A DNA stretch of 64,000 nucleotides. Origin: Protopterus annectens (Eukaryota; Chordata; Ceratodontiformes; Protopteridae). Position numbers and translations under genes: made by a program. The notes beneath the pieces are model-generated. The model did no database searches. It saw only the letters and a list, made by a program, of their open reading frames with translations, and was not told where the DNA came from. Of this stretch, positions 32,750 through 45,504 are shown one piece after another; position 1 is the stretch's first letter; each line of letters opens with the position of its first letter. The stretch is taken from positions 577,519,165-577,583,164 of the forward strand of contig NC_056749.1 of assembly GCF_019279795.1 (NCBI RefSeq), written 5' to 3'.

Positions 32750-33725
32750 TATACAGTCTCTGTGAAGGATTGTTGCTGCTTGAATCTTATAATCCATATC
32801 CATAATCAAGAGCTTCCATTTTCTCACTTTTATATTATCCTTTGTTTAGTTTTTTCCCATATATAATTAGCTTCCAAAACAGAATCATTTTAATCCATAA
32901 TCCTAAATATTTCATCTTATAATGTTCCTATAAGTGTGGGTATTGTTGAACCAACTTGTGTGGGTACATAGTTTACCACTATAGCCTTTGTTTTATTTTC
33001 ATTTATTTTATATCCAAAAAAAAAAAAAACTTGAATGTGTCCCAAAATGTTCATAACACTGAAATGTTCTTTTCTGGATTTATCAAATACAGAAAACCAT
33101 CATATGAAAATAAAGCTAACTTTTCTTTTTTCGTATACCAGTTATATCACTGAATTTGTGAACACTTTATTTTCTTTGTCAATGGCTCTGAATATGAAAC
33201 AAAGGGGAAAAAGCACATTCATTCCTGCTTTCTCTGTCAAACACAGAGAGGAGCAATCCCATCTTAATTCTTTGCCACACCCTTCATATATCCTCCTTGT
33301 TAAGCTTGTTATTTTATCAGGGAACACAAATGCTACCATTATCCTGCTGACTGTATCAGGTGCTTTATCTGCATCAAGATCCAGCAAAACAGCAGCGTTT
33401 TCTTGTACTCTGCTTCCCTCTGGATCATCAATGCTCAATTAATGTTGACAAATCTTTGCCTTGCGACTTCCCAAATGATTGATTGTGACCAATTTTTATC
33501 TCATCTCTTCCTACCTTAGCTATAAGTTGTTCAGCCTCATTGTCCTGTAACCTTGGAATAATTAAATCTTCCATAAACACTTCCATGTGTCTTCTAACGG
33601 TTCCTCATTCTTCTGCTTTATACAAGTGTTCATAAAACTTCTGAAATATCTCTTAATACCTCTGTATGAGCTCTTGTCCTTTTTGTCATAGGCTCTCTGA
33701 GTTTGGCTATATTGTTCTTATCTTC
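32750..33725 (-). mobile_element. L1/Tx1-like LINE fragment (RT)
   Basis: The minus strand encodes AAVLLDLDADKAPDTVS (33142-33438), equivalent to the L1 RT motif LDAEKAFD, then DKITSLTRRIYEG. After a frameshift the C-terminal part at 32791-33010 matches the fragment at 1-221. The proline in place of Phe (KAPD) and the frameshifts show decay. An A-run opposite the coding strand near 33016-33029 lies inside the element. Confidence 0.7.
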
Positions 33726-33848
33726 TTTTGCCTACGTTGTTGGGCTAAAAGTTTTTGCAGAACAATTGAACAGGAATGGAAGCCAGCCACACGAACAGCT
33801 AAAATCACACGATTTTAATGAATTGCGAAAAGTAGTATACAATGTTAA

Positions 33849-33884
33849 GCGCTTTCTTCCCTCAATAAATAGGGACTTCCTCAG
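33849..33884 (-). ncRNA. Hammerhead-like motif in PLE terminal arm (decayed)
   Basis: On the minus strand CTGAGGA (canonical CTGATGA, one change) is followed by A-GTCCC, a loop, GGGA, then GAAAGCGCT. This is the hammerhead core order: conserved box, stem II, GAA, stem III. The T-to-G change in the box would be expected to abolish cleavage. Confidence 0.5.
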
Positions 33885-34229
33885 AACAAAATAACATGAC
33901 ACACATAATAAGAAAAACACAGCCTTAAATAATGATCCCTTAACAAGGGACCAATTAAATATTTGAAAATTTAAAAAATTGAAAGGAATTTGCCACATTA
34001 CAATCCATGGATGAACTACATGCACTACTAAAACACAGATATGATACAAATGAAGACAAATGTCCCATTAAAACCCTAAAGGTAATCAATGTTTGATCCA
34101 AGCATCCATCTAAAAAATCCAGTTATTGATTTTCCAATAAATTATACTATATAAACTTTAATTTACAAATTAAATACAATATTATAAATATAATCTTAAG
34201 ACAATGAGTTTAAATACCTAATATGAAAG

Positions 34230-34231
<2 letters not shown>

Positions 34232-34292
<61 letters not shown>
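34232..34292. repeat. (TA)n microsatellite
   Basis: About 30 uninterrupted TA dinucleotides inside the minus-strand PLE, between its terminal arm and GIY-YIG region. Confidence 0.95.
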
Positions 34293-34299
<7 letters not shown>

Positions 34300-34399
34300 T
34301 CACGAATGGAGACATAAATTGTGTTAATAATAAAGAAATGTATAAAAAAGCAATTTTATGCCTGATATCTCAACCTAATATATGTCTCAGTTTTAAAAC

Positions 34400-35930
34400 A
34401 CTAGAAATACTGATAGCCTCATTTAGACCAGGGCAACTGGCAGCATCAAGTCTGAGCTGCTATCTCAATTCACAGATGTCCAAATGGACATCCAAACATC
34501 TCCCCTGTGGGTCTCTAGTTAAATGCTGTATCACTAAAAATTGAAAGGTGTGATCACCTCTTTGCTGAATATGTCTGGCCAATGCATTAGTTAGCCTACG
34601 GTGTTTAATATCCAATAGGTGTTCTCCTACCTATTCTTGAATGGTCTAACCGTTTTTACCCCATTAAAAGCGGGACACATTAAGCACTTGACCAGATAAA
34701 CCACATTAGTGGTACCGCATATCTAATGTCCATTAATCCTAAGAGTCCTTCCGTTTAACACAAATTTATCCCCAGTTTCCAAAATGTGTGGACAAAAATT
34801 ACAATGTTGACATTTAAAATTCCCTTTTGCTCTATTTGAACTGAAGGTACTATCTATCTTTGTCCCTTCAAAAATGTCTTTAAAAGACCTGTCTCTTTTA
34901 TAGACTATTTTTGGCCCATTGCCCACTTTTTTGGCTATATTCACATCAAATTGCAAAATGTCCCAATTATTATAAATAATGTCAACTATCTGCTGCACAT
35001 CTTGGTTAAAACAAATAAAACCTAAACTACTTATAGACTCCACTTTTTGAGCCACAGCACTGTTACCATCCTTTCCAAAAAACAAAATTGGTTTATAATA
35101 GCCCTTTTCTCGTTTATCCAAAACTTCCTGACCCATCTCCTTTAGTAAGGCCTCTGGATATCCCCTTACTTTGAACATATTCAAAATAAACCTTACTTCT
35201 TCACTAAAATTAACATCAGAACTGATCATCCAGGCCGCTCTAACCAATTGTCCTTTAACTATGGACTTTTTTGAAATAGTGGATGTGCGCTTGTAAACTC
35301 TAAATAAGAGTTAGAGAAGGTTTGCTTTCGATGAATTCTTGATTCTAAAACATTCCTTTCAGTAATAAATAACTCAACATCCAAATACACAATACTTTTC
35401 CTACTATGTTGGTGTGTAAATTTCAGAAAATTAATTGTGTCATTTATGTAGCAATAGAAATGCTCAAGCTCCACCTCCTTGCCTTTTCATAAAATAAACA
35501 AATCGTCCAAAAATCTTGTATAAAAAATAATGTTTGGTTTAAATACACTGGAACACAAATTGTTGCTCCCAGTATGACATAATATAATTAGCAAAAACTG
35601 GGGTGAATGCAGCACCCATGGCTACCCCCGTTTTTTGTCTGTACTACTGACTCTCAAAACACAAATAATTGTTTGCAAGCACTACTTCCATGAGTGTGAT
35701 GCATACATTTATGGTGTCCTGGTCATATGTACCAGTATTGAATAACTGGGTTTCTAACCAAGACAACACCTCATCATGCGGTATCACCGTGAAAAGGCTT
35801 ACTACACCTATAGTAACCAAAATTTTGTTTTCATCAAATTTAATTCTACCCACTTTATCAAGGAATCTTTACATATATAAGAAAATGTTCTTAAACCAAC
35901 CTGTAATTTCTGATCTAGAAATTTACTGAT
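34400..35930 (-). pseudogene. PLE RT palm, thumb, linker and GIY-YIG (C-terminal half)
   Basis: From the right: ISKFLDQKLQVGLRTFSYI and KILVTIGVVSLFTVIPHDEV (RT motif A region; usual Asp replaced in VSLFT context), LANNYLCFESQ, then the catalytic RFLDDLFIL (FLDD, near 35505), EHFYCYINDTINFLKFT, VYLDVELF and RKQTFSNSYLEFTSAHP. A 174-codon open stretch (35247-34726) is the thumb and linker, ending in a CQHCNFCPH cysteine cluster. The GIY-YIG follows after a stop: NVVYLVKCLMCPAFNGVKT has lost the tyrosine of YIG, then HLLDIKHRRLTNALARHIQQ after a frameshift. Confidence 0.8.
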
Positions 35931-35999
35931 AAAACAGGATCTGTATGTCCTTGTCAAGAATTCAGCCTTCTCTAGGGGCCTTTCGATCAGCCGGAGGGC

Positions 36000-37800
36000 T
36001 GCGTTGCTGGTCGAGATCGCCAAGAACCATCTCGATCCCCTTCCAAGGCCCTCCAAAACTGTATCCGAGCCGGCTCTCGCTTGAAGCCCTCCAGAGGCTC
36101 CAACTCGTGTCCCAGAGCCCAGATTCTGGCTGACTCCGATTTCGCCGGGCTCGCTATTTGTGCCGGATTCTAGTTCGGCTCTGAGACACCGGCACCGACA
36201 CCCATGTAGCCACGACATCATCTTCGTCGATATCATCACCGTCGGCTTTGGTCGGCTCTCCGGCCGACGTTTGGGCTTCCCATCAGCTCGGTTCGGCGGG
36301 CCGCGCTCCGACACTGGCTATAGTATCGGCTCCGATGCTCCGACGATCTCTAAGGTCAGGTCTCGCTTTCTTGGAAGGAGGAGCCCTCGGCTTCCTCTCT
36401 CTGCCCGGGAGGACCCGGCTACCCTTCTTGTTCCAGATCGGGTTGTTCCATCGCGGCCAGAGTGTTGGTCGATAGTGTTCTCAAGTCAAGCTCCCTGGCC
36501 CAAATGTCCTTGTCACGTGAGTCTTCCGGACTGGTAACTGTTGTCACTGGCCAGCGGATGTTGGAGTCTCTACCTTCTACAGTTCACTCCTAGTCCTCTA
36601 ATAGTTGCTTGAGTGTTGTTAGCGGGGATAAGGCTTCTTTACCTTCGAGCTGGAGATGGTTAGTGGCTTGATGGTTTCCTTACCCGGTCTTCGTGATTCT
36701 CTCTTCCAGCCTTCTCCTTCTCCTCCGAGGTGAAGTGTTTCCTTCCATTCCGAACTCCTGGTTGGCCTCTGGCAGCCCCTGCTCGGCGGCTTCCTTTCCT
36801 GAGCCTCGCTTCGGTGGTCCCTGTGAGGTTCCTAGCTGGGAGGCGGGTTCCCGAGACCTGCCTGGGAGGTGAGCTGGCCCTGAGAGCTGCCTGTTGTGCT
36901 CTCTGTCACAGTAGACTGAGAGGGATTTGAGTGGCTCCGCCCTTGGCTGCCCTGTTGACATTGTTCTCAGTCACTCTTGCTACGGGACTACTCTGATCCT
37001 CGCCTCATTGGGTTGTTCAGGAAGGTCCCTCCCTCGAGAGTTCTCCTCCTTTTGGAGATGTTCTCTAGGAAGTCTTTTCCTTAGACTCCTCTCTTTTGAT
37101 GTCCTTGAGGGGAGGACATGAAGGAAGAGGAGACTTTCCCCGGTCCATCAAAGTCCCTCTGACTCTGAGGATGTCTACTTCTCCAGACTCCCTAGAACTT
37201 CAGAATCAGAGTCTAGACTCTCTGAGACAATCCCTCAACTCCCAGGTCAGTATACAAAATCCCTCTTGCAGCTCGGCCCTCCACCTCCTAAGTAGGGGGC
37301 CTTCGACCCCCTTATGGCTCCTTAGCCAAAAGCCTTATGTACCTTATGCACTCTGTTGGACAAATCCTAGCAGGCTAGGCTTTCAATTCCACCGAGGTGG
37401 AAGTCCTTCCTTACTGAAAGAAAAGTTAAAGCGCTCTGGTGGCTAAGCTAGTCCCGATAAAGGTGTGGTCCCTCATGCACCTTATCCTCCTAGTAAGGAC
37501 TCTAGGCCATCACCACACCTTTTAGCGGATGTTGATATCAGCGACCTGATGCCGGAATAGCTGAATTATCTTCATCTCCTCACAGCTCTGAGAGAGATAT
37601 TATGAAGGAGCTGGGAGATAGTTCTCAGATCCTAGCTGGGCAGGGATGTAGAAAAATTGCCAGCTGCAGGGCTCTCCTCTCCATTGCAAAGGCCTCCTCA
37701 TGGCCTCAGTTCTCAAAGGCCTCCTCCAACTCGAGTAGAGCCCTTGACAGGATGTCTAGCTGGATTGCGCCAATGGCGGAGGCGGGCTTGTGAGCCGCCC
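36000..37800 (+). pseudogene. Degraded gag-like region of the GC-rich element
   Basis: Several open frames of 60-127 codons on the plus strand (36160-36537, 37096-37446, 37602-37793) are rich in Ser, Arg and Pro. The stretch near 37690-37790 (SWPQFSKASSNSSRALDRMS) resembles the helical C-terminal part of DIRS gag proteins in composition and position. No intact protein can be read. The assignment rests mainly on the element's ends and downstream RNase H-like traces. Confidence 0.35.
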
Positions 37801-40800
37801 AGAGGTGCTGATGGCGATATTGGATTTGGCCTCCAGGCGAAGGTCAACTTTTTGGCCTTCCAGGTGAGGGAAACCTGCACCTTCCTTAGCCAGCGGCCTG
37901 ACTTCAACACTTTTCAGGTCCCCTTTTCCACCTTGAGTCTTTTACAGAAAAGAGGGACAGTAGAGTTAAAGGCCCAAAGATTTCTGTACATCCCATTCAT
38001 AACGCCAGATTCACCCCACCAGTTTACTAGAGGTGTTTAACGTGCAGAGCAGACTAGAGGCAGAACAGGAGGCCCAGGGGACAGGGAACCAGGAAACAGG
38101 GGCGGGGACAGCAAGCCCTGGCAGCATCCCTGGTGTTTCCAGGGAGTCCCTGAGGGGAGTGTCCGGGAAGATATCACTCTGGAGGCAAGCCTGTGGCACC
38201 CTCACTGTACCCAGAAGGGTACGGTCGATCGTGTAGATGGGGTTACATCCCAAGATTAGAAAGTTCCTTAATTCCTTTTCCCTTCAAGATGTACCACCTC
38301 CAGTTCCTTCAGTCAGACCACCGGAAGCCATAAAATTGCAGAAAGATGCATTAATGAGTTACAAAAGACCATTCAGAGTGTTTTTGGTCCTCAGCAGAGA
38401 GCGGGTTTAGGTCAGCGGAATTTCAGACCAAAATTGGAGAAAGTCAGACAATACAACAGAAGGACAGACTCAAAGATTCGAGATGGTCCTTCAGATTCCA
38501 ATTACTCTCTTTTTTCAGAAGGACAACTGGATGTGCTCAATAACTGATGGTCATTTCATAGACCAGGATCAAAATCTATCACTGCTCTCCAGAAGTTTCC
38601 ACGCCCAAGCTGAAAGTCATGCTGGGGGGGGTCTCCCCAGTGCCCTTTGAGGTCACTGCCCAGTGGTGTTGTTCACCAACGACACCAAAGTGACGGCAGC
38701 TCACACCAGGGCGTCAAAGTTCAGGTGTTTCCCCTGTGTTTCGTGGCTCCTGTCAGCCACCAGACGGGCTCAAGTCAGCGCCATAAGCCAGGGGATTACA
38801 CAATAGATCAACTTTCTCATTCAGGCATCTCTCTCATCTTGAAGATCATCCTATATGCTTAAACTAAACAACTGTTCCTTCATGGCGCCAACTGAAAACA
38901 CTCAGGTAATGTCAGCAGCCCTTACAACAGAGAAAAGTTCAGACAAATCAGATCATGTCAGGCATCATCTGACCCAGCAAGAAAATGGCAAACAGAATGG
39001 TTGGGTTCTATGGCGTCGAGGCTATGGCTCTTTTTCTTAACTTCTTAACTTCCCTCGATCGATTCCTCATGCTGTTGGATGTGGCAGCCAGCAACATACC
39101 AGGTGATTCAATGGTAACTCAAACGCACCAACACAGATGCGTGACACAGATATGCACAGTGGCCCATGCTTTCTCGATGCCACCCTGTCGGGGTTCATGC
39201 CTCCGTCCCCGATCACCACTGTCAGGGTGGATGCCTCCTGGGTCATGGGGAGAGGACATGGGAATCAGGGATGGTTCATGGGACCTGGCAACGTTGCGAG
39301 TACCATCTGCGCTTTTGAAAGTTAATTAACACATTGTGTCAAAACCGAGAGTGCTTTCAAAGTTTGGGTTATCCAAACAGATTCTTCATCTAAAAACAGA
39401 CAATATCAGTGTATCAACAGTTGTGAAGAAGGCCATGTCCGGAACAAGTCTCTCGCTTGTGTCAATGCGTTCCCCTTTGTCGGAGACTCTCCCTGGTATC
39501 CCTTTCCCTGGGAAAATCCCTGGTAAAACCGATTGATTAGGAGACAGAATCCTCAGAGCTATCTCATGCCTCACGAGAATCCTCTCAAGGAATCGGGTCA
39601 TCCATGCTAGATTTTTCTGGAAACCTTTTTCTTTGAATGTTACCTCTTCTATGTATCTTTTTTCAAATATCAGGCCATCCCCAGCCAGATTTTCAGATCC
39701 TTCTTCCCCAGGAGACCCTCCAGGGAAGTGCCCCCCAGGTCCTCCCTGCCCTCTCCTTCCCCTCTCTTCCCCCATTCTGATCAGAAGCTAGGTGAAATTG
39801 CATTGACTCTACTTGCAAGCCTTACTGATTTTGGTTGCTTCTCCATCATCCCCTTTTGGTGCAGCTTTTGGTGCTCACCGTGGCATCTGGACCCAGTGTA
39901 GATCTTCTGATTCACCAGTGGGTCATCTTCTCTCCTCTCCCTTCAGCATGGTTTGCCCACTTCCTTCTTCCTCCAGGCTTTGCATCTCCTCCAGTCTCCT
40001 GCTTGTCCTTCTTCATCATGATCCTCTAGAGGAAAATCCTCAGTTTTGAGGATTTACTAAAACAAATAGGCGTTTTATTGGCCAATTGAAGCTTTCCTCA
40101 GTTGATTCAGGCCCAAACCTGTAGCAGGCATCTCTGCTCTTCTTCAGTCTTTTCTTTGCAGTCAGCTCCTTTTCTTACAGGATTTTCTTTCAATTTCAAG
40201 CTCATTAATTTTCAATTCGGGATAGCAGATCATAATAATAGCAGATCATAATATTATGTCCCAAAAACCTCAGGAAAGGAATCCTCTCAGGGATCTAAAT
40301 TTAGTGCTGACATCCTTGATTCTTCCCCCTTAGTGCCAGCATCCCCTTGTTCCCTGAAATTCTTTGCTGTTTCTTGTTCCCTGAATATCTTCTTGTTCCC
40401 TAGTTATTCTAGTGGGTATCACATTTTTCGTGGCTATTACATTCGCCAGGAGGTCTGGTTTGGTTTTCTATTTGGTTTTCACAAAAGACAGAGTATCTTT
40501 TAAAGACTAGAACTAAATTACCTAAAAAGCTGAATTTGACAATTTGAATCATCTCATTGATCTTAATATATCAGATAGACTATTCGTATTTTATCTAACA
40601 AAAGATACATTATCGTCACAAAGATAAAATGTTGGACAATATTATCAATTTAGATTTATATTTAAAAACAAAATCAACCCTTTGTTTATCAATGCGGACT
40701 TTTATGGATTTTAAAAGGTCTTTGTCAAATTGCTTTCTGGATCATCTGTGAATTTCTTCGTCTCAAAACAGCTCACAGGGAAAACTGAAGCTGTTTTCAA

Positions 40801-41045
40801 ACCCAAGCTTTACAACTACAGCTTTCTTAAGCACTATACTTGCTTTTCTTTTTGGACTTACTGACCCACTTGGGCTACTCCTCACACTTTGTTTCCACTT
40901 TTCCCATACACTTGGCACTCAGCCTCCAGGGCCAGTTTGCCTTTGCAGTACAGAGAGTTTGTTCCGTTGTTCCATTTGGAGGATTGGGCCTAGGAGCCTA
41001 GGACGAGGTCGTGATGAGGCGAGAAGATTGACAACATTACATTAT

Positions 41046-41405
41046 GAAGTTTTATACTAGCGTTCCATGTTAGTTGTCTTCTCTCAGCTTCTTTCTTTCC
41101 TCCCCTCTTCTTTCCCCTCCCCTGCCCTTATAGACCTTAATATAGATATAAAGACCATAAAGATTACAGTGGTTTTCCATCTGTAAGTTTTCTTCTTCCT
41201 TTGGAAGTATTTTTATGCTATGTGCTTCTTTGTCAACAAACGTCAACAAACGAGATACCGCCTTTGCATCATGGGATATGGGGGGCATGGAAAAGCTCCT
41301 AAAGTGACTCGAGGCTTAGTTAGTTAGCCGAGTCGGAGCCGAGGGATCGCCCCAACCCATCAAGCAAGAAAGAAGGCGAGAGAAGACAACTAACATGGAA
41401 CGTTA
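41046..41405. repeat. Inverted repeat pair at the DIRS-like right end
   Basis: The arms 41062-41084 and 41383-41405 are perfect reverse complements over about 23 bases (GAGAAGACAACTAACATGG core), with looser pairing outside. They flank a 300-bp segment containing a GC-rich stretch (AGTCGGAGCCGAGGGATCG). Confidence 0.85.
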
Positions 41406-42780
41406 TGGTAGGTACATAACTTCTTATTTTTGAATGTTTGCCATCTACTATGGGCCTAAAGTGTGGATTCCTAAGCCCCTTGTGGATTTTGGGAATTCTG
41501 GATATGTTGGGTACCATTGGATATTTATTAACCATATATGCGTGCTCCTCCTCATTAATTTGACCCTGATATAACATGTCAATTAAAAGATCAATTTTCT
41601 TGTACATGACATATCTCATTAAGGGAACTTTGAACATAAGTGCCATCCAATAATACGCTGTTAATCCCATTTAAGTAGTCAGACTTATTCATGATAACTA
41701 TACCATTGCCTTTATCTGGTTTCATCAAACGAATGTCACCATCATGTGCCAGGTCAAAAAGCAAGCCCTCCTCAATAGAAGTCATGTTTGTTGGGAACTG
41801 CTCAGACCTTCCAACTAAAACTTTTCTTATTTCTTTTTCACATTTGTTTTCAAATAACCTAATAATATTATTTAATGGTGGATTGAACATACTGGGTCTT
41901 CTCAAACATTCATCCTTTTTTATCCCACCACCTTGTGAATTAAACCAAACCTTAAAATTAAGTTTCCTAGTATAACTTTTTAAATCAATCAGTGTACTGT
42001 CCACCTTTGCCCTTCTGAAAGGCACAAATGTGAAACCCTTAGCTAAAACATTTGCATGCTCAATATCAATATGTTTTATAGAATAATTATATACTTTAAA
42101 GTCATTAAATGTATTATATATAACTACAGGTTCCACGACCTTGGCCACTTCTATTGGATTTATGCTTTGTATATTAAGAATACTGTTGCCAACTACAAAT
42201 GCATTTTCAAAGTCAACACCATTGTCCACATTGAAGGTATTAAAACTTTTAAAATTGTCGACATTAATGTCACTTAAAGTTATAGAGGGACCCAAATTCA
42301 CCTCCCTTACATTAATCCGTCTTCACCAAAATGTATACTTTCATTAGGTAGGGAACAGTCAACGGTAGGAGCAAACCCACTATCTTTGACGGGTACAGTA
42401 CTTACGGAATTAAATAATTCCAAGGCCAGGTCCATTAATTCATCTGCTGTCGGCTCTTGCTCCTCTTGTTGTTGTTTTTGCACCCTAAACTAATCAAAAA
42501 TAGTTGATTATCAGCAACCATTCTAAATTCCTGCATATTATCCGGATGCTCCCTTATTTTCCCTTTAGCGGTCTGTGGTTGCTGCTCTTCTTTGAGGTTC
42601 CCCTTATTCTGCAGTACTTTAACCTTTGTCAGCCCCTCTAAATAATCCCCACCTATCTCTTTATTTCTACCTTCTTTTTAAAACCAATACTCCTTTTTAT
42701 CTTACCTGAGCATTTCCATATCCCTTCTGAAGTAGTTCCCATCTTCCCTAACAATCTTGAATAAATTCCACTATAATCAC
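41320..42780 (-). pseudogene. PLE N-terminal region and RT fingers
   Basis: The 236-codon stretch 42301-41594 carries the PLE N-terminal domain (VPFRRAKVDSTLIDL, LKSYTRKLNFKVWF) and the RT start (SIEEGLLFDLAHDGDIRLMK, PDKGNGIVIMNKSDY). This last is the PLE-typical ADKGGAIVV-like motif. After a frameshift near 41600-41670, YPMVPNISRIPKIHKGLRN and PHFRPIVDGKHS follow, the PLE LPKIHK block reading IPKIHK. Upstream (42300-42780) a Gln/Glu-rich lead is readable. The frame then ends at the DIRS-like insertion. Confidence 0.85.
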
Positions 42781-42790
42781 TTAAATAATA

Positions 42791-43589
42791 CACACTAGGA
42801 GGGGCCCAAAAAAAACCCATTTACAATTCTAACCATTAGGATTAATACTGGGTTTGGTGATTAATACTGGAACTCTGCCATACTGTAGCTAAGGTCTATC
42901 TGGCTAGAAACAGACTGCAGATAACGTAGCACTTCTGAAGTTCACTTTCTCCAATAATCCAATGACTTGTTAATGTTCAGTATTTACTGGCTATGGTACA
43001 GTGAGTCAGGTGGGTGATTGAGGTTAGCCTGTTTAGAAACAGTTCTATAAAAGTTTTAATAGTAATATGGTACAGATGGTTAGCTTAGCTTTACAGACCT
43101 CTTAGTAGGAGCAGAACTGAATATCAGAAAGAATGAATGCATCTCAAACCACTGAACTTTGTAGCAGGATGAGGTTTGTTAATTATTTTCTTTGATGAAA
43201 CTTTTTGCCCTTGAAGTATTGGGGAACTACTGACATGTACTTCTTGTCTCAGAATGGGGCACATTGCTTCAGTGAAAAAGCACTAGCTCTGTGATGAAAT
43301 AAGCCATCAGATTCAAAATGAGAAGGGAATCATAAAAAATTGGGGCAAGAGAGCTGACATTTGAAAAAACTACAGTTTACAATTGCCCAACAAACACAGG
43401 GATAAGATGACACACAGGGAATTCAGTTTTAAGCTGAATTGAGTGTACCTAGGTTTGAAATGCTGAAACAGGTGCAACATCAGTGAGGTACAGAAAAGTA
43501 TATTTCTGCTTGTGTGGTGCAGTGGATTGCTGAAGCAATGCAGATTATAGTAACTAAGTGACTAGATTACAAATACATTTAGAATATCA
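42791..43589. other. Unassigned AT-rich stretch
   Basis: Only short open frames; no repeat or motif was recognised between the PLE and the RTE-like LINE. Confidence 0.5.
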
Positions 43590-45010
43590 TTATCAATCTA
43601 ATGAACCTCCTTTTTCTCCACATGGTCAGAGTGTTGCATCAGCTGTCACCATCTCTCTCAATTCACTGCTACTCTAGTGCCTCTGTCGCAGGTCTTCTCT
43701 CATACAATCCACCCATCCTGTTACTGGATTTCTTCATTTCTTTTGCCTTCCTTCTGTCTTTCCCAAATCTTCTTAACCATATTACCTTCTTTCTTGCACA
43801 TTTTCCCAAACCACCTTAACCTGTTCTTTTTGACTTTATGTGCAACTGGAGCCACTTGGGCTTCTGCTCTAATGTCCTCATTTCTTTATCTGTCCTACAG
43901 TGTACATGCTACCACCTGGCAAAGATAGTTCATCTCCATCTCTAGCTTTCCCATTTGCTCTGCCTTATAACTGCCCTGGTTTCTGTACCATACAGAAGTA
44001 CTGATCATACCACTGTTGTGTACAACTTACTTTCAGCTTCTTTGGCATTCTTCTGTCATGCACTACTCCTACCATCCTGTGCCAGCTGGCTGCAGCCCCT
44101 CTGGTTATAGCTTTGACCTACTTATTCAAGCTCCCTTCTTCTCAACCACCCCCAGATACTAGAACCTGTTAACCCGTTCCTCTATTTTCCCTTCTGTCTC
44201 AGTTCTCAACTTCTTCAGATTTCCTTCATTTGTAGCTATTACAACTGTCTTATTTGTACTCCACTTCATAACGTATGCCTTCATCTTCATCATTCCCCTA
44301 TCATTTGCTGAAGTTCTTACTCAGAGTCTACCAGTAATGCCACATCGTCTGCATACAGCAGATTTGTTGATCATCCTATCCAACTTGTTTGGTAATGTAC
44401 TTCATCACCAGTATGAACAGCAGTTGTCTCAGAGGTGAACCCTAGTGCACACCCACTCCCACTGGGATACCTTCTGTGAGTTCAAATTCTGTATATCCAT
44501 GTGTCATCGGTACTTGTACATAATCTGCACTAACCCTGCCAGTGTTTCTGGCACTTTGAACCATTGTAAGACTGCCTAATTCATCTTTCTTGGGACTTTG
44601 TCATATGCTTTCTCCAAGTCTAGGCATGCATAGTTGGACTCTTTCCTCATCGCTAGCCTATTTTCAACTATCTGTCTCAGTGCAGACATTGAGCTGGTTG
44701 TGCTGAATTCTGATATGAATCTGAGCTGCTCATTTCCAATTTTTCTTTCTACTGCTCTGTGTATTTATTTACCAGTTCTGCTTTCCAGCCCTTTTATGTA
44801 GTGTGAACGGACTATGATTCTTCTGTACTGCTCACAGTTGTGAATATCCACTTTATTCTTGTGTACTGACATTAGAGTGCTTATTCTACACTCATCTGGG
44901 ACACCCTTTCTGTCCATACTACTATGAGTACCCACTGGAGCCATTTCTCTCCTAATTCACCCATTATACTCAAACCATTACCCCTTTCAACCCTAAACAT
45001 GTCCTTACAC
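43590..45010 (-). pseudogene. RTE-like LINE reverse transcriptase fragment
   Basis: Minus-strand motifs in order: VDIHNCEQYR near 44860, NEQLRFISEFSTT, ALRQIVENRLAM, CLDLEKAYDKVPRK (near 44600), QWEWVCTRVH in place of the usual GVHQGS region, and NLLYADDVALLVDSE (YADD intact, 44344-44364). Downstream are VNRFKYLG-like, then SWHRMVGVVHDRRMPKKLK (near 44060), the RTE/BovB-type C-terminal pattern. Multiple frameshifts are needed. Clade assignment is by pattern from memory. Confidence 0.65.
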
Positions 45011-45504
45011 TGCAAGGTGCAGTTTAATATAATGTACATCCTTAACTTATCATGCAGTCCTGCCTCCTAGTGCTAATAGTGGGCACACAATATCCTACTG
45101 TGTATGTGTGTATGTTAGCATGCACCCTTTCTTTCATTGTTAACATTACTATAGGACTGTAAGCTGCATAACATATGATGCTAATCTCTCTCTAATATAA
45201 ATTGCCTTCACTACATGTCTCCTCTGCAGTAAGGAACATGGCAGCACAGTTAGTCATGCTGTACATTCTTGAAACAAACTGAATCCCTTGTCAGAGTATC
45301 TCTTCTGTCTTTGCCACGTATAAGGTGCAGTTTTCCACCTAGCTGTTTATGAGTGCCTCATGTGTACATCCGGCTGTTTGCGTTCTGTCAAGATAAACAA
45401 ATTACTTAGCTATTGTTCAATAACCCATGCATTTCTCTCTGCACTACAACAGGTGTGTACTGACAAATGTTTATGAAATGAGCATCTATCAGTAGGTTCT
45501 TAGG
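45011..45504. other. No feature recognised
   Basis: AT-rich DNA between the RTE-like LINE and a CR1 tail. No frame or motif of note. Confidence 0.45.

Larger units (their letters stand above)
35938..41430 (+). mobile_element. GC-rich DIRS-like element inside the PLE
   Basis: The insertion splits the PLE RT. Its right end resembles DIRS ends: 41062-41084 (CGTTCCATGTTAGTTGTC) is inverted at 41383-41401, like an internal complementary region pairing with a terminal repeat. The right edge carries GTTATGGTAGGTACATAAC, the core also seen in other DIRS internal regions. Inside, the plus strand has gag-like Ser/Arg/Pro-rich frames (36160-37800) and an RNase H-like remnant at 39220-39540 (VDASWVMGRG, LKTDNISV, IPGKTD, then DRILRAIS). 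The left end is too diverged to pair. RT motifs are not recognisable; GC content between 35990 and 39300 is far above the surroundings. Confidence 0.55.
33735..42790 (-). mobile_element. Penelope-like element (minus), split by a DIRS-like insertion
   Basis: Coding runs right to left: N-terminal region (42780-41600), RT fingers (41670-41435), then, across the insertion of about 35938-41430, RT palm (35930-35480), thumb/linker (35474-34723) and a decayed GIY-YIG (34720-34400), followed by a terminal arm (34130-33735). The join RPIVDGKHS (minus, near 41440) to ISKFLDQKLQVG (minus, near 35925) matches the usual PLE order. This is the most complete PLE in the window, with no gross deletion of domains, but with several frameshifts. 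Confidence 0.8.

Noticed and set aside
36000-39330. GC-rich region as host-gene exons or CpG island
   Set aside because: Frames are short and shifting, no splice-consistent exon chain is visible, and the region lies inside an insertion that splits a PLE and carries DIRS-like ends.
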